Origin: Syngnathus acus
Lineage: Eukaryota > Chordata > Actinopteri > Syngnathiformes > Syngnathidae
Assembly (NCBI RefSeq): GCF_901709675.1
Contig: NC_051106.1
Span: forward strand, 6,086,001 to 6,150,000
Reading direction: 5' to 3'
Length of the DNA stretch: 64,000 nt
Translations under genes and position numbers: made by a program
In this document: positions 14,640-27,100 of the stretch, piece by piece
Numbering within the stretch: position 1 is the first letter of the stretch
How the letters are laid out: every line of letters starts with the position of its first letter
The notes under the pieces: model-generated
What the model saw: only the letters and a program-made list of their open reading frames with translations
Told to the model about the DNA's origin: nothing
Database searches by the model: none

Positions 14640-17024
14640 TCCATGATACAATTTGAATATTTTCACGTCCCCCCCCCAAAAAAAATGTATCATCCACAAA
14701 GCATCCAAAAGAAAAACCCACATCTTTTTATTAATAAATGTGATTTTCCGGTGTTTGTCATCTAACTTTTCTTCCGGCTCAACTGGTCTGCACTGCAAAT
14801 CGTCTCCTCAGTGCAGAAGCTACTTGTTGATGCTCTGTTGGCTTGCCTCATTAGCACAGCGACCCCCCCTTGCATGCCGGGGTTAGCTCCTATAATCCGT
14901 CGCAGTTGAGAGCCTTCAATTTCAGATGAAATTGGAGGGGAGTGGGAGGGGCTGGGCAACGAGAGCGAAAGCAGAGAATGTCTGATTTGAAATCACTTTA
15001 ACAGCCAACATTTAAGCCGCTCACGCATCCTCTTTTCTACATCCAAAGAATGACAGCTTGACTTCACACCGCTCTTGTCTGCTCAAAAATGTTTTCTATC
15101 AAGCTACCTGAAGGCCACTTTATCAAGCTCGTGGGACTTTTCTATAAAGTTTGTTTATTTATTGACTCCTCTGAGTGGAAACTTTAGTGTCTGAGAGGAT
15201 GACCCTGGAAATGACAAATTTTGGAATACAAGTATACACATGGATAATTCTGTACAAATAAAATAGTTTTTTTTTCAGAAACGGACATAGAAGCATTGTC
15301 CCTTACGAAACAGCATTACAAATGTAGGAAAACCAGTTATTTAAAATCAAATATTTTTAAAATCTACATTTCCAATGTTTTATATAGTTTAATATTTATA
15401 ATATTATTCATTGTAGACTAAACCCAGTTAGTTTTAATGTATTTAAAAAATTCACGCTGACCTATCTGCAGGATTGAGATCACATTTCAAGCAATGGGCA
15501 CCACTCAAATAACAACATGCTTTCAGTCCTCATCTGCAAGGCTCCATCCGAATTCATCTATTGAGGCCAAGACATGCAACTCAGTGAGGATTAGTCCTCT
15601 AAGTGCAAATCTATTTAATCCCCTGAGAGAGAGGAAGAGGTTATGATAGATCAGATTTGTGGAAGATCCAGCTGTTTACACTGGAAACCACGAGGTCATT
15701 CACACAGTGGGCCTGAACGCTGTATGTTTCGTAAAAGACCACCGCAAGATCATCTCAATCCATGCAAAGTGAGATCAGGCGGAGGCTTCTGGGAAGATTT
15801 TCACTAATGCAATATTAACATTCAATTTCCCTTGGAGCAATTTGATTGACATTGGTGAGATTAGCGAGCGCATGCAGCTCATTTTGGGAAACCCCTCAGC
15901 GAGAGTCTCATCTAAATAGAGATGTCCTGTTGGTCGGGTTGACGTGAGAGTGCGCCAAAGTGGTCTTATATCCCCATCTACTGGTCATATGAAGAACTGC
16001 AGATTTTTTATTTATTTATTATGATCATTGTGAAGCACAGTTTGTCATTTCTTGTAGATCAATATCGCTAATTAGTATCTTAAGTGTTCCGACTCGATTT
16101 TTCTCCTCAGGAATGTCTCTAATATTTTTGTCTCTCGACTGCAGCACCTCAATTAAATGATCATACAATAAGCAAGGTTTTTATTTTTTTAATTTGACCT
16201 GCAGCAAAGTCTGCAGAAGCCGGATAACTATCCTGACGTTTGACTCACACAAACGCATTACTGCAAAATTTCATACAGAATTTCATCCGTTCTGCGACGC
16301 GGCACCATTATATTTTTACCTAGTTTGCACGTAGTGCTCTATGCATGCATGTACACGAGAAGTTACTTTACTGTGAATAAACGAGATCTTTTTTCCAAAT
16401 ATTTTTTTCTGTATCAATACAAATAGGTTGACTTGCAGTACAATAATGAACCACACGAGGGCAGTGTCGCTCTAGTTTTAACCGAAAAGAATGCATAAGG
16501 CAACTGTATGGTCGTGGTCTTTTGTTGTTTTTTACAAAAAAAAAAGGCTGACTATACATGGTCATATTTTTTGCTAATTAAAAAGTCATTTTTCACATTT
16601 TTTTTAACCAAAGTTTTTGGTTTTTACACTTAAACTAGAGTTGATTTACTTTTCACAACCTAATGGAAACTTTGAAATGGATTTACACATACCTGGATAG
16701 GAGGGACAATGGATGTTTTGAAAAGACATGATGTAATGTTTTGATTATTTTTGTCATGTGTAATCAGGCCTGCAGAGATGAGACTGTCTGCTGTATGTGA
16801 TATAATGGCGGCCGTGGAGAAACTGTGGCTCACTGAACTGGAGGAACACTTCATCATCAGGTAATATTCCACAAAAACTGTAAACTAATCAAATTGGGAG
16901 TGTATGTGTTTAATTTACACAAAACCATCTTCCAATCAAGGCAAACTTGATTTGGCATGAAACACAACATAAATGGCATTCTGTATTTGTGAGAAGACAT
17001 CACTTTGACAATTTCAAAGATACG
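14640..17024. other. Spacer between vsx2 and the zinc-finger gene
   Basis: No exon recognised. The stretch 15480-15930 is unique, moderately GC and may hold vsx2 regulatory DNA. The rest is AT-rich with poly-A/T runs. The likely poly(A) signal of the leftward zinc-finger gene is at 17025-17030. Confidence 0.4.
14733..14738 (+). terminator. Possible vsx2 poly(A) signal (AATAAA)
   Basis: AATAAA 1.1 kb after the vsx2 stop, just beyond the hAT-like remnant. If used, the transposon is part of the vsx2 3'UTR. Other AATAAA sites occur further on near 15258, so the choice is uncertain. Confidence 0.3.
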
Positions 17025-17030
17025 TTTATT
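17025..17030 (-). terminator. Probable poly(A) signal of the zinc-finger gene
   Basis: TTTATT on the plus strand (AATAAA on the gene strand), about 250 nt beyond the stop codon at 17277-17279. Confidence 0.4.
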
Positions 17031-17276
17031 TTTTCACACCCCTGCAGCTAGTTATTGATTTGACTTCAGTGAATCAAAACATAACATATGCATTAGATTT
17101 CTCCAACAGAAAATGGTCAGATAAGGTATATATTCTCAAATTTATGCCGACTAATATACAAACTGTGGCAAAGAAAATGAGTTCAGCATCCCAATCAAAA
17201 GGTAAATAAATAGAATTATCGTTAATGCAAAAACTCATGAAATCTACTCAAACACTCGGAATTCTCAATAGACTCT

Positions 17277-19383
17277 TTAGCAAGTGACTGAGTGGGCAGC
17301 AGTGTTCTTGCCAGCGTGGATTCCTGTGTGCCTTTCTAAGATTTTCATCCCTGAAAATCTTTTGCCACAAACTGAGCATGAAAAAGGTTTCTCACCAGTG
17401 TGGATTCTTTTGTGCACTTTTAAGTTTCCCTTCTGAGAGAATTTATGGCCACAAACTGAGCATGAAAATGGTTTCTCACCAGTGTGGATTCTTGTGTGCA
17501 AGTCTAACTTTTGCTTGTCACGGAATTTTTGGCCACAAACTGAGCATGAAAACGGTTTCTCGCCAGTGTGGATTCTTGTGTGAAAGTTTAAATGTTCCTT
17601 CTGAGAGAATGTTTTACCACAAACTGAGCATGAAAACGGTTTCTCGCCAGTGTGGATTCTTGTGTGCAAGTTTAAATGTCCCTTCTGACAGAATTGTTTA
17701 CCACAAACTGAGCATGAAAAAGGTTTCTCGCCAGTGTGGATTCTTGTGTGCCAGTTTAAATATCCCTTCTGAGCGAATTCTTTACCACAAACTGAGCATG
17801 AAAAAGGTTTTTCGCCAGTGTGGATTCTTGTGTGCAAGTTTAAATGTCCCTTCTGACAGAATTGTTTACCACAAACTGAGCATGAAAAAGGTTTCTCGCC
17901 AGTGTGGATTCTTGTGTGCCAGTTTAAATATCCCTTCTGAGCGAATTCTTTACCACAAACTGAGCATGAAAAAGGTTTTTCGCCAGTGTGGATTCTTGTG
18001 TGCACTTTTAAGTGTTTCTTCTCACGGAATATTTGGCCACAAACTGAGCATGAAAAAGGTTTCTCGCCAGTGTGGATTCTTTTGTGCACTTTTAAGTTTC
18101 CCTTCTGAGAGAATTTATGGCCACAAACTGAGCATGAAAATGGTTTCTCACCAGTGTGGATTCTTGTGTGCAAGTCTAACTTTTGCTTGTCACGGAATTT
18201 TTGGCCACAAACTGAGCATGAAAACGGTTTCTCGCCAGTGTGGATTCTTGTGTGAAAGTTTAAATGTTCCTTCTGAGAGAATGTTTTACCACAAACTGAG
18301 CATGAAAACGGTTTCTCGCCAGTGTGGATTCTTGTGTGCAAGTTTAAATGTCCCTTCTGACAGAATTGTTTACCACAAACTGAGCATGAAAAAGGTTTCT
18401 CGCCAGTGTGGATTCTTGTGTGCCAGTTTAAATATCCCTTCTGAGCGAATTCTTTACCACAAACTGAGCATGAAAAAGGTTTTTCGCCAGTGTGGATTCT
18501 TGTGTGCACTTTTAAGTGTTTCTTCTCACGGAATATTTGGCCACAAACTGAGCATGAAAAAGGTTTCTCGCCAGTGTGGATTCTTGTGTGCACTTTTAAG
18601 TTTCCCTTCTCATGGAATTTTGTGCCACAAACTGAGCAAGAAAACTTTTTCTTTCTTCTCATGTGTTGCCTGTGTTTGTTTTGAGACTCATCAGCAGCAG
18701 CAGAAGCATGTGATGACACGTCATCACTATCTGATGGTGGAGCTGCTTGTGATCCTCCACAGTGGTCTCCATCACCTTTGCTGGTCATTTGTTGACTTGG
18801 ACTGCAGCTTGGAGGCTCCGCCCCTTTGCTCATCTCATGTTGACCCTCATCTAAACTTTTCACAAGAACACCAGTCATTAGCATCTGGCATGTATACTCC
18901 TCCTCCTCCTCTTTAATGTTGCAGGAGTCTTCTCCCTCCTCTTTAATACAAGGCCGCTCCGGCTCTTCCTCCTCTTTCATGTTGCAAAGAAACGTCTGCT
19001 TCATTTGTTCATCAAAGTGGTGGACCTCTTTGCCTCCATCTTCCTCTTTAACGCGAGTGCGCTCTTGCGCCTGCTGCCTAGGACAAATAGCTTCACTGAT
19101 GTCTGCAAAACAAGACAAACACATCATATCAATGTATATTAACAATAAAAGTTACAGTTGAAGAGAAACTAGCAAAACCTATACAAGGACTTATTCAATC
19201 TACTTATTGCACATGATTTTGATAGAATTCTACTAAAAATAAACACTGGAAGAGGGTTCATAGAAAATAGTTATATTTCCTAAACAAGTACCAACCAGTT
19301 CTGCGTAACACAACATAAGGCTGCAGCCAAAGATCATACAGTCGTCGACGACTACGGTCCTTTGATGGAGTCCTTGCAGACAT
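17277..19383 (-). CDS. C2H2 zinc-finger protein with 16 tandem fingers
   Basis: Two coding exons, 19383-19296 and 19102-17277. The junction ACT-G|AC-ATC gives an uninterrupted 637-aa protein starting [10 protein letters not shown]. Its N-terminus (VVLRRTDISE, then acidic IKEEEEE-type segments at about 75-105) is the kind found in large teleost zinc-finger families, not KRAB or SCAN. Sixteen fingers of 28 residues fill 183-630, each CSVCG..F.....L..H..IH with linker TGEKPF. Finger 16 is degenerate in its linkers (HTGIHAGKN). Fingers 2-7 recur as 8-15, with fingers 9-10 further repeated as 11-12; DNA between copies is almost identical. Helix residues -1/3/6 vary between finger types (E/H/V, Q/Y/W, Q/H/L, Q/H/F, D/K/L, Q/N/V). 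A sequence-specific nuclear DNA-binding role is expected, target unknown. Human has no zinc-finger gene between VSX2 and SYNDIG1L, so this looks lineage-specific. Confidence 0.9.
17385..18560 (-). repeat. Block-duplicated finger array (84-bp units)
   Basis: Within the zinc-finger gene, fingers 2-7 (18560-18057) are repeated as fingers 8-15 (18056-17385). The second block contains an extra two-finger duplication: 17972-17805 (fingers 9-10) equals 17804-17637 (fingers 11-12). Copies read the same at protein level and nearly the same at DNA level, so the expansion is recent or homogenised by gene conversion. Confidence 0.9.
19172..19220. repeat. Short dispersed duplicate, copy 1
   Basis: Shares CAAAACCTATACAAGGACTT and following bases with 20127-20175, 955 bp away. 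This copy lies in the zinc-finger gene's first intron. The origin of the duplication is not clear. Confidence 0.5.
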
Positions 19384-19830
19384 TTTCACACTGCAATCAC
19401 AACATCTGTTCAGCAACGTTTGGCTAACAAATGCAGAATTAGCATGTGACAATGGCTCATTTGAGATCCAACATTCGTCGAGTCCGCTTCTCATTGTAGC
19501 CTTTGCAGCGACATGACAAAAAAACCGCTGTAATTCAAAGATAACGCCAATAGTCAAGCTAAAGATCATAACGTTAGCACTATGCTGTGGTAGCTACCAT
19601 GCTAATAAAAGCGGGCCGCACTTCTGTACCGCAACCAACTCGTACTACAAATAACGGTGCTAACATGACAACTTCAGTCCACAGTCGTAACTTACCTCTT
19701 TCGTCGTGGCACTTCAAATGTAGCTAATATTACTGATCCACCACATAAGTGCCGTGTTGATCTGATGCAGCCAAATAGAAGGCAATAAGCTTCTGTTTGA
19801 CTGCCAAGTGCGGTTCTGCCGTCGCCGCTT
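19384..19830 (-). promoter_or_regulatory. Probable promoter/5'UTR of the zinc-finger gene
   Basis: Sequence upstream of the start at 19383 becomes richer in CG dinucleotides (about 19600-19830) and lacks repeats. The transcription start is probably here. A non-coding leader exon is possible but not resolved. Confidence 0.35.
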
Positions 19831-20005
19831 TATTTCCTGCTACGTCATGATGATGTCATTTGAGAGAGTTCTCGTACGCCCTCTAGCGAAGGACCGTGGG
19901 ACGTTTCATGTTGTTGCCCAGCAAACAAACCAACATTGCGTGCAATTAAAAAAAACATTTTGTGCACGTTTTCAAAAAAAAAAAAAAAACTCCAATAGAT
20001 TTTAA

Positions 20006-20180
20006 TTAGGGTGACTAGACGTCGTCTTTTAAGCCCTAAAAAATGTCCGGGGAAATTTCAAAATTGTCCAGGAATTTGTTGGACCGCCTCAAACATAATA
20101 CAATACATGTACAGTACATTGTCACTGGCAAAACCTATACAAGGACTTCTTCAATGTGCCTAGTACACATGTTTTTGTCA
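20006..20180. repeat. Dispersed repeat fragment, including duplicate copy 2
   Basis: Begins AGGGTGACTAGACGTCGTC and continues with TGTCCGGGGAAATTTCAAAA, a pattern I associate with a common fish interspersed repeat. Its right part contains the second copy of the 19172 duplicate. Confidence 0.4.
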
Positions 20181-23100
20181 AGTTTGTCAAGGACAGCATT
20201 TGCTGCCATGATTTACAATTCCGTATCGGCAACAGTCTGTTGGATTTGGTCCACAATTTAGGGAGCGCTATCTGCGCCTCCCGGCAAAAGCCATTGCCAA
20301 TCACCTGTTATCCAATTCACTCACTGCGTGCTCGTTTAATTTCTTCAGATTTAGGAAAATGCAAAGACACTGAAGCAGAAATTAGACTTACACAGGTTGG
20401 TTGAGTTCAATCGTAATTCTTGTTAAGAAAGCTCTGTTTTCAGGAAAGTACAATACAGCGCTGGGCCTTTCAAGAGCAGAAAGTCTCCATTCAGAAAAGG
20501 CAACGTTCAAGGTTCTTTGGTCAGCTTATATTCAGTTGGTGTGGGGCGCGTTTGATGGGTGATGAGTCGTTGGGGTGGGGCGAGTTCGCAGTAGAGTTTG
20601 ATTCCATGAGAGTGGGTGCTGGTTATGGAAGATTCGGTGTGTGTGTGGGGGCTGTTGTCTTTCATCCCGTCTTTCGGCCTTGGTGATCATCTTTGGCCGA
20701 GTCCTTGGCTGTCTCCTTCTGGCACCAGCTGGTTTTTATCTCCGAGTGACCTTCCTGTAAACATTCTCCTCCATTCTTGCACATATGCTGTCGTACCTCA
20801 TTCTTTCACTTTTGTCATTTTGTACGAATTAATGTGAGCTTTTTGGCTGTAACATCATTAATCTATTACTGTTCCCTGACTATGCAAAGTTAGTTCTTTT
20901 GATACTCCCTGTCTTTGCTCACATTATTATATTCTTAGTTTAATCATGCTTCCCACCATATCATTTCTTTGTTAGGCAAAACATTTCCCTCTGTGCAGAG
21001 CGTTCAGTAGTAATCGAAAAGCTGGCGTCTCGCATTAGGCGACATATGACGTTTAATCAAAACACAAGATATAATCAAGTACTGTACGGTCAAGACGACT
21101 CTGGCCGTGTCCATGATTTAGAGAACAAACATCAGGCATGCATTACACAGTCCCTTAAGGGTCATTAAGCTATGTAAGCAACATATCAAAAGACATTTAT
21201 TTTGCAGTGCACAGAAATACATATTGAATCATGAAGTTGTAGCAACCTCTGTTATTATCTTATATCAAAGAATGTCTAGTTATGTCTGCTTTATTGGTTG
21301 ATTCCATGAATATACTTGTCTGCTTATATACTTTATCCAAAGAGATGTGAGCGTATCTGGTATTGTGGCTAGGCGGGTTTTGTGTCTTTTGACCCTATTC
21401 CTTCAAGTCCAACTGTTATTGTAAACGGCGCCGTTAAAGAAGGATAGCATGAAGGATGAAAAAGATTGATCTTTGTTGTTCCAATTTATGCTCTCCATCC
21501 ATCTTAAGCAAAATATTGTGGACTGGATCGAAATATTCCAAGTCTTCCATTACAGAGTCCCAAGGCAACTACGTCATTCAAAGAGTCTTTAACTACATCT
21601 GTATTTGACTCTGGTGAGATGTATGCTGAGCGAGTGTTTTTTTTTTTTTCATTCACCAGTGGACTCACTGGTGCTGACCTAGAAAGTCTCCCTGGAATAA
21701 TCAAATATACATTAAATGTATCTCCGTGCGAGTGAGCGAATAATCTCCGGATAAGCTTCAAACAGCATGTGAGGATGTGTTATCTATTGGATTAAATGAG
21801 GGATTCTAATTTGAAAGATTGTATGCAGTATGGAGGCCGGCGTTTTTATGTTGTTTTATTTTTTTTTCCATTTTAGTATTGTTTATGCGTGTGTCGTCCC
21901 CGGGCCGGCTGACAGGTGTTTCATTTGAGGAGCGATAGGAATGGAAGGAATCAACAGCAGTGTGTTTGTTATAAATCATCATCTCATTTCCTCTTTTCAA
22001 TGTGTGCTCATTTCTCTTTATCAACTTCACCTCGGCGCATAAATCACTGTTTTCCTCTTCTGCCCTAATGTCTGTCATTATCAAGGTGTCTCATTCGGTG
22101 TCACATTAGTAAGATGTTGAGTAAGTTGCAGGACTTGGCTAAAATTTCTGAAAGACGCAAACAACTTATTTTTCTTGGGACTCGCTTGAAATTTGAAGAG
22201 CAATACTTGCGACGTGACCTTTGACCCATATTTGACTTGACCTCTGCAGAACTGACTGAAAAAGAGATGATGATATTTTCAACTCTGGAATCTCCTACTG
22301 GGATTTAAGTCCTGCTGTTATATATTTGCCGAGGTTGCGATCTGACTGCGCAATTGCAAGCGTTGTGTCCACTCGGGGGTGGATGACTAATTGAAGTAGC
22401 CTCGCAGGCGTGGGTGAAGCCTCCTCCTGAATCCCTAACGCTGAGGGAGAGAAAACACGCGGCGTTCGCTGGGCGAGCGAGCCCACTCCAGCGCCCGCGT
22501 CGAGCTCTCGCTGATGACAGCGCTACTCTCGCCCCCCCATCGAGTCACATTTCACGCTTGTTTGGAGAGACGACAACATGAGCATAGCGGAGACCAGCCG
22601 CGCTGTTCTTTAAGGCCTGCTAGACCTCACCGGAAGTTTAAAGGAGATAGCGTTCCCCTGCTGTCAGGGGTTCATTGTTTTCACCCCATATTGTAGATAT
22701 CGCGGATTCTTTTAAGATTTTTGTGTGCGTGAAATTACGTACATTAGTGCTTAGCGTTTTGCACGATGTAGCCTATTAGCATTAAGGTAGCTAATATTGA
22801 GATGACATTTTATGGTTGAGGTTTTGATATACTACAATTGGCATTAAGCTAGCCAACGTTGAGATGAGGAAATTTTGTGTTTTTTTGAACATTTTGATGG
22901 TTAATTGTTTGTATAGTGGGGGCGGAGCTATGTGGTGGCCAATGGGGGCCCCTCTTGGCCACCTGACTTGACAAAGTTCTAGCTACGCCCCTGATGTAGA
23001 TGTAACTTCAGTGAGAACAGGTGCTAAGGAATTAAAAATTAAATTAAAAAAATGAATAACCATATTAACAGAACCTCAGAACTTCCAACAAATATCAATC

Positions 23101-23740
23101 AAAATGCTTTTTAACGAGAAACTGAGTATATTCTCCCTAATTGATATTCAATCAAATTTGGGAAACTCATTTGAGGTTCTGTTTAAATCTCACATAGAGT
23201 AAATTTTGGGATGTGTATTTTCTAGAAAGCAATTACTGAAAATATTTGGATTCTTTTCCCAAGTTGATGTTGTGTTTTCCAAGGCAAACTTTGTGACTGC
23301 CAGTCAGGTGGTGCAAAAATGCAAATGCTGAATCCAAGTGCCGGAAAGGAATAAAGTGCATTCTGACATTCTAACTGCGGAGAGCAGTCATTTTTCCCGA
23401 GGCTCTCTTCACTTTGGCAGCAAAAGTCACCTCGAGCGCTGACAGTGAAGAATGCCAAGAGACTCAGTGTCGCCTGCAATAGCAAACAATATCAGCATGA
23501 TAGACACCCAAAATGTTTTGCAACCTCAGACAAGGGTAAGAACAAATGTCTTAGCAAAAAGAATCATATTTGTAGTTTGACCTTCCACCACAATTTTTAT
23601 CGGAGTGGCACAACAATGCATTATATTATGGTCAGAATATTTTTAGTGTGCATCTTTTTTTTTCAATGTGTAAACATGACTCATCCCTACAAATGACTTC
23701 ACTCATTACCACGAGGAGAAGATGAAGGACATTTGTAGAA
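20181..23740. other. Spacer between the zinc-finger gene and syndig1l
   Basis: No exon recognised. It contains GT-rich unique DNA at 20520-20700, AT-rich DNA at 20830-21360, unique blocks at 21780-22110 and 22250-22560, and an inverted-repeat remnant at about 22915-22993. Confidence 0.4.
22915..22993. mobile_element. Short non-autonomous hAT-like remnant
   Basis: The left end GTGGGGGCGGAGCTA and right end TAGCTACGCCCCTGATG are imperfect inverted repeats of the CAGGGGCGTAGCTA type. Only about 80 bp remain. Related left ends occur at 25706 and 26438. Confidence 0.45.
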
Positions 23741-23746
23741 GCGACG

Positions 23747-23752
23747 TTTATT
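23747..23752 (-). terminator. Probable syndig1l poly(A) signal
   Basis: Overlapping TTTATTTATT on the plus strand (AATAAATAAA on the gene strand), 394 nt beyond the syndig1l stop. It gives a compact 3'UTR. Confidence 0.45.
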
Positions 23753-24145
23753 TATTATTCATGCCAAAAGTGTTCATTTAATTTGGTGGACAGTACAGAA
23801 TAAACACAAATATCCCTAGTGACCACTGCTCAGCAGCTTTTTGTCTACACAAAGACAATCTACATTTTCTTTCTCAATCTGGACAATATAAAAAGAAATC
23901 TTTGACGCTGCGATTGTATTGAGAGTGAATACATTCATTCTAAATTAAGCAGGGAAATATTTCTTAATAGGGAGGCTGTTTCCTTTCTTCTTTTAAGAGT
24001 CCATCCCCAAAATTCAAGATCCATTTGAATGTCCAAACAGCTTTCTTGTTCTTCCTTCCCTCTTATTCTACTTTGACAACCAGCAGCCCACAGGAGTGAT
24101 GAAGTCCATTCTCCTCCTCCCATTTGTCTGCTTCTATTGCCAGTG

Positions 24146-27100
24146 TTATACATGTCCGGGCTTGGACAGGTAGGCGATGAGGGCCACCACCACCCCCACG
24201 TACATTCCCGTGCCAATGGTAATGGAAAGCGCAGCCAAGAAAAGGGCTCTCCTGGAGCTCATTCCAGCTCTGGAGAAGTCTCCCTTAGCGACGGCCTTGC
24301 CGGTCTGACAAAAAAAAAAAAAAATAGAAAGGACAAAAAAAAATTCGGAGAGTTAGTCATCATCAGCGACGAGTGCGTGAGTAGGTGTTTTGGGCCCCAG
24401 TTAGCGGAGAGAAAATAAGTAATCTCTCTCTCTCTCGCTCTGCCATTTGTTGCCATAGCAATTAGGTCATGGCTCTGACAGTGACGAATGGCTTGTTTAG
24501 GTGTTTTTTTTTTGAGCTATGAAAAATATACCCCTCCATTGTAATTGTCAGTGTGCAGTAATCCCAAGAGAAACAGTCATGGTACGCCGTGCTTTGCAAA
24601 GTTTTGACTAATGGCCACAACAAATCATTAGTCATCAGAAATTATATAATAAATATATCTATATATGCATGCCGCAAGTCAACTTTATACCTTGTGAGAG
24701 TAGCAGAAAGCAACAATGCCCAAAGGCCAGAAGCAGCAGAGCATGGAGAAGATAGTCAGGCCCAGGTAGTCCCGAGGAGGAAGCACCAGGAAGTTGTCTT
24801 CGCTCTCGCTCTCACTGGAGCTGTCACTCTGCAAAACATTAAGAACAGGATGAGTGACTATGTAAAACGAACATAAAGATGTTTAAATACCAATTCTTCT
24901 GCCAACTCTAACCCTGTTGGAAGAACATTCAATTATTCTTACACTCAACGTTTGCAACTTTGTCTAATTTACAGCCAAACATGTTTTTGTAATGCGGGAG
25001 GAAGCAAGCGTGCAATTTTAATAAATACAATTACCTGCCCACTCAAAATAGCTGTTATGAAAATAATACAGTGTGGTGAGCTACACTGTAATTAGCAACA
25101 TTCACTGACAGACACATGAAGACGTTAGTAAGCCACGGAGCTTATTGACAGAGTACCGTACCCTCGTCGCTGGACCACTGACACAGGAAGTGCTTCGCCC
25201 ACCCGAGTGGATTTGGAGCCTGTCAACAGACCGTGAGCTGGTTGACAGATAAAGCGGGATTAACGGATTGTTCCATCATTTCGAGGTGACAGGGACACAG
25301 CCCGAGGACAGTGCCATTTAGTTGTTAAATTGCTTCTCCAGCGTGACCCCCCTCCACCATCGCTAACATACATCTCAACACCTCACAAAGACCGAGTGGG
25401 GGCTAATTAGTGACAGACAGACATCGATCTGAGCCAGGCCAGCGAAATGAGGACGGCGACGCGAATGTCGGGGTGACCTTTGACGAAGCCGCAGCCCTTT
25501 GCTTCGCTCAGCTGTCCTGAGCGCACGGTGCAAGATTGCACCAGTAGAAAGTAGAGAGCAGCTTTCATTAGTTCCACCGCCTGCAGCCATCAGTCAAGAT
25601 GGGAGCAAAACATTGTGGATGCTGCACGCTCCCACTATACTGTAGAATAAAGCAAGGTGTATAACCTCCTATAGGGTACAATTAATTAATAATAGAATAC
25701 TGACCACTGGCGGAGCTAGTGGGGGTGTGTGGGGGCAGTGCCTCCCCCCAAATATGCAGCTACCAGGCCAGATAATTGACGATTAGATTTTTTCAAATCA
25801 TTTTTTTTCCACATTACCCACCCTACCCTATGTTTATCTGTGTGTTCTGAAGAATTATTTGTGTTTGTAAAAAAATTGTGGACATCCTTAGATATCCTTT
25901 GGCCCCCTCCCAATTAAAACATCCTATCGCCGCCAGACTCCCTAATAAATAACCTCCATTGTGACTACGTCGTATTTATTTAGACAGTGAAGTGCAGCAG
26001 TAAATCATCCGGACTTGTTTCCCAACAGCTGCCCCCTGTGCCAAGACAAGATTACGAGTCTCCCCGTTATCTGCTTTATGAACACGCTGCACCTGGACAG
26101 GCGGCTGTGATCCATCACTACGGCGACTGCTCATAAGCACTCCATGATGTGACACCCCATGAATAAAGCAGTGGGCACACAGTAGCCCTAATCTTCCTTT
26201 ATCTGGTGAGCTGTACCGGATAAGGACTCTTGAGTGACTGCTGCTTTCGAGGTCGCTGACACGGACTGGAGACACACTCCCGCTGTGCTTGTTTATTATT
26301 TGCCGATGCGACCGAGCACTCTTGTGGAGACACGTGTCATCCTTAGCAAACATGGTCACAGGACTCATGGCTGGATTTGAACTACATTGTCACCCATTAT
26401 AGTTGAATTCTATCAAAAGGAAACTGTCAGATGGATGACCACTGGCGGAGCTAGAGGGGTGGCCACGGGGGCATTGAATCCCCCCAAATTATGCAGATGC
26501 TAGGCCAGTTTTCTTTCTCCAGGTGATTTGTTTCCACATATTCCACCATAGAGAACATCTACAGAATGTTTATCAGCATTTTTTGAAGATTTTTTTTTTG
26601 GTGCTGTCATTATTAGCCCATCCATCAATTTATTTTTCAAATCAGTGACCCTTGAGAACAAAAGCTTGCTCACACCTGATATCATCTTAAATGTTATTTT
26701 ATTTTCCAAGCTGCACTATAAATGCAGTAAGTCATCCGTTGGTGAATTCATTTTGACTTCGGTTAGGTTCTATCGCACACTGAAGCTAAAGGTCAGTGGA
26801 CACACCAGAAGCCGGAGAGGCGACTTTTTACTCGGTCTGAGGGATTTACTCGGTTGAATTGACAGGGAATAACCTCAGCCAGTGGCCACCTGCTCCAGGG
26901 ACTCTTAATGCACACAAAGCGCCAACCGCATTACTTGTAGCAACGCCGCATCTCTCTATCTGTGAGCCAGAGCGAGAAAAAAAAAAAAAAAAAGCGCTCC
27001 GATCAGGGTCTGCGGGTGAAATGAGATTTCAAGCACATCAGAAATGACTTTGCTGCTTTGCTTTCGAGACAGACTTTTCTTTGAAGAGCTTACCAGTCAT

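Noticed and set aside
17385-18644. A regular 84-bp repeat that could be mistaken for a CRISPR array or satellite
   Set aside because: The units encode C2H2 fingers with TGEKPF linkers in one open frame. The genome is a vertebrate's.
17378-18916. A 512-aa plus-strand reading frame opposite the zinc-finger gene
   Set aside because: It is the antisense shadow of the 84-bp finger repeats. The repeat unit happens to lack stops on that frame, so the frame stays open. The protein is a repetitive non-homologous echo without promoter or splice context.
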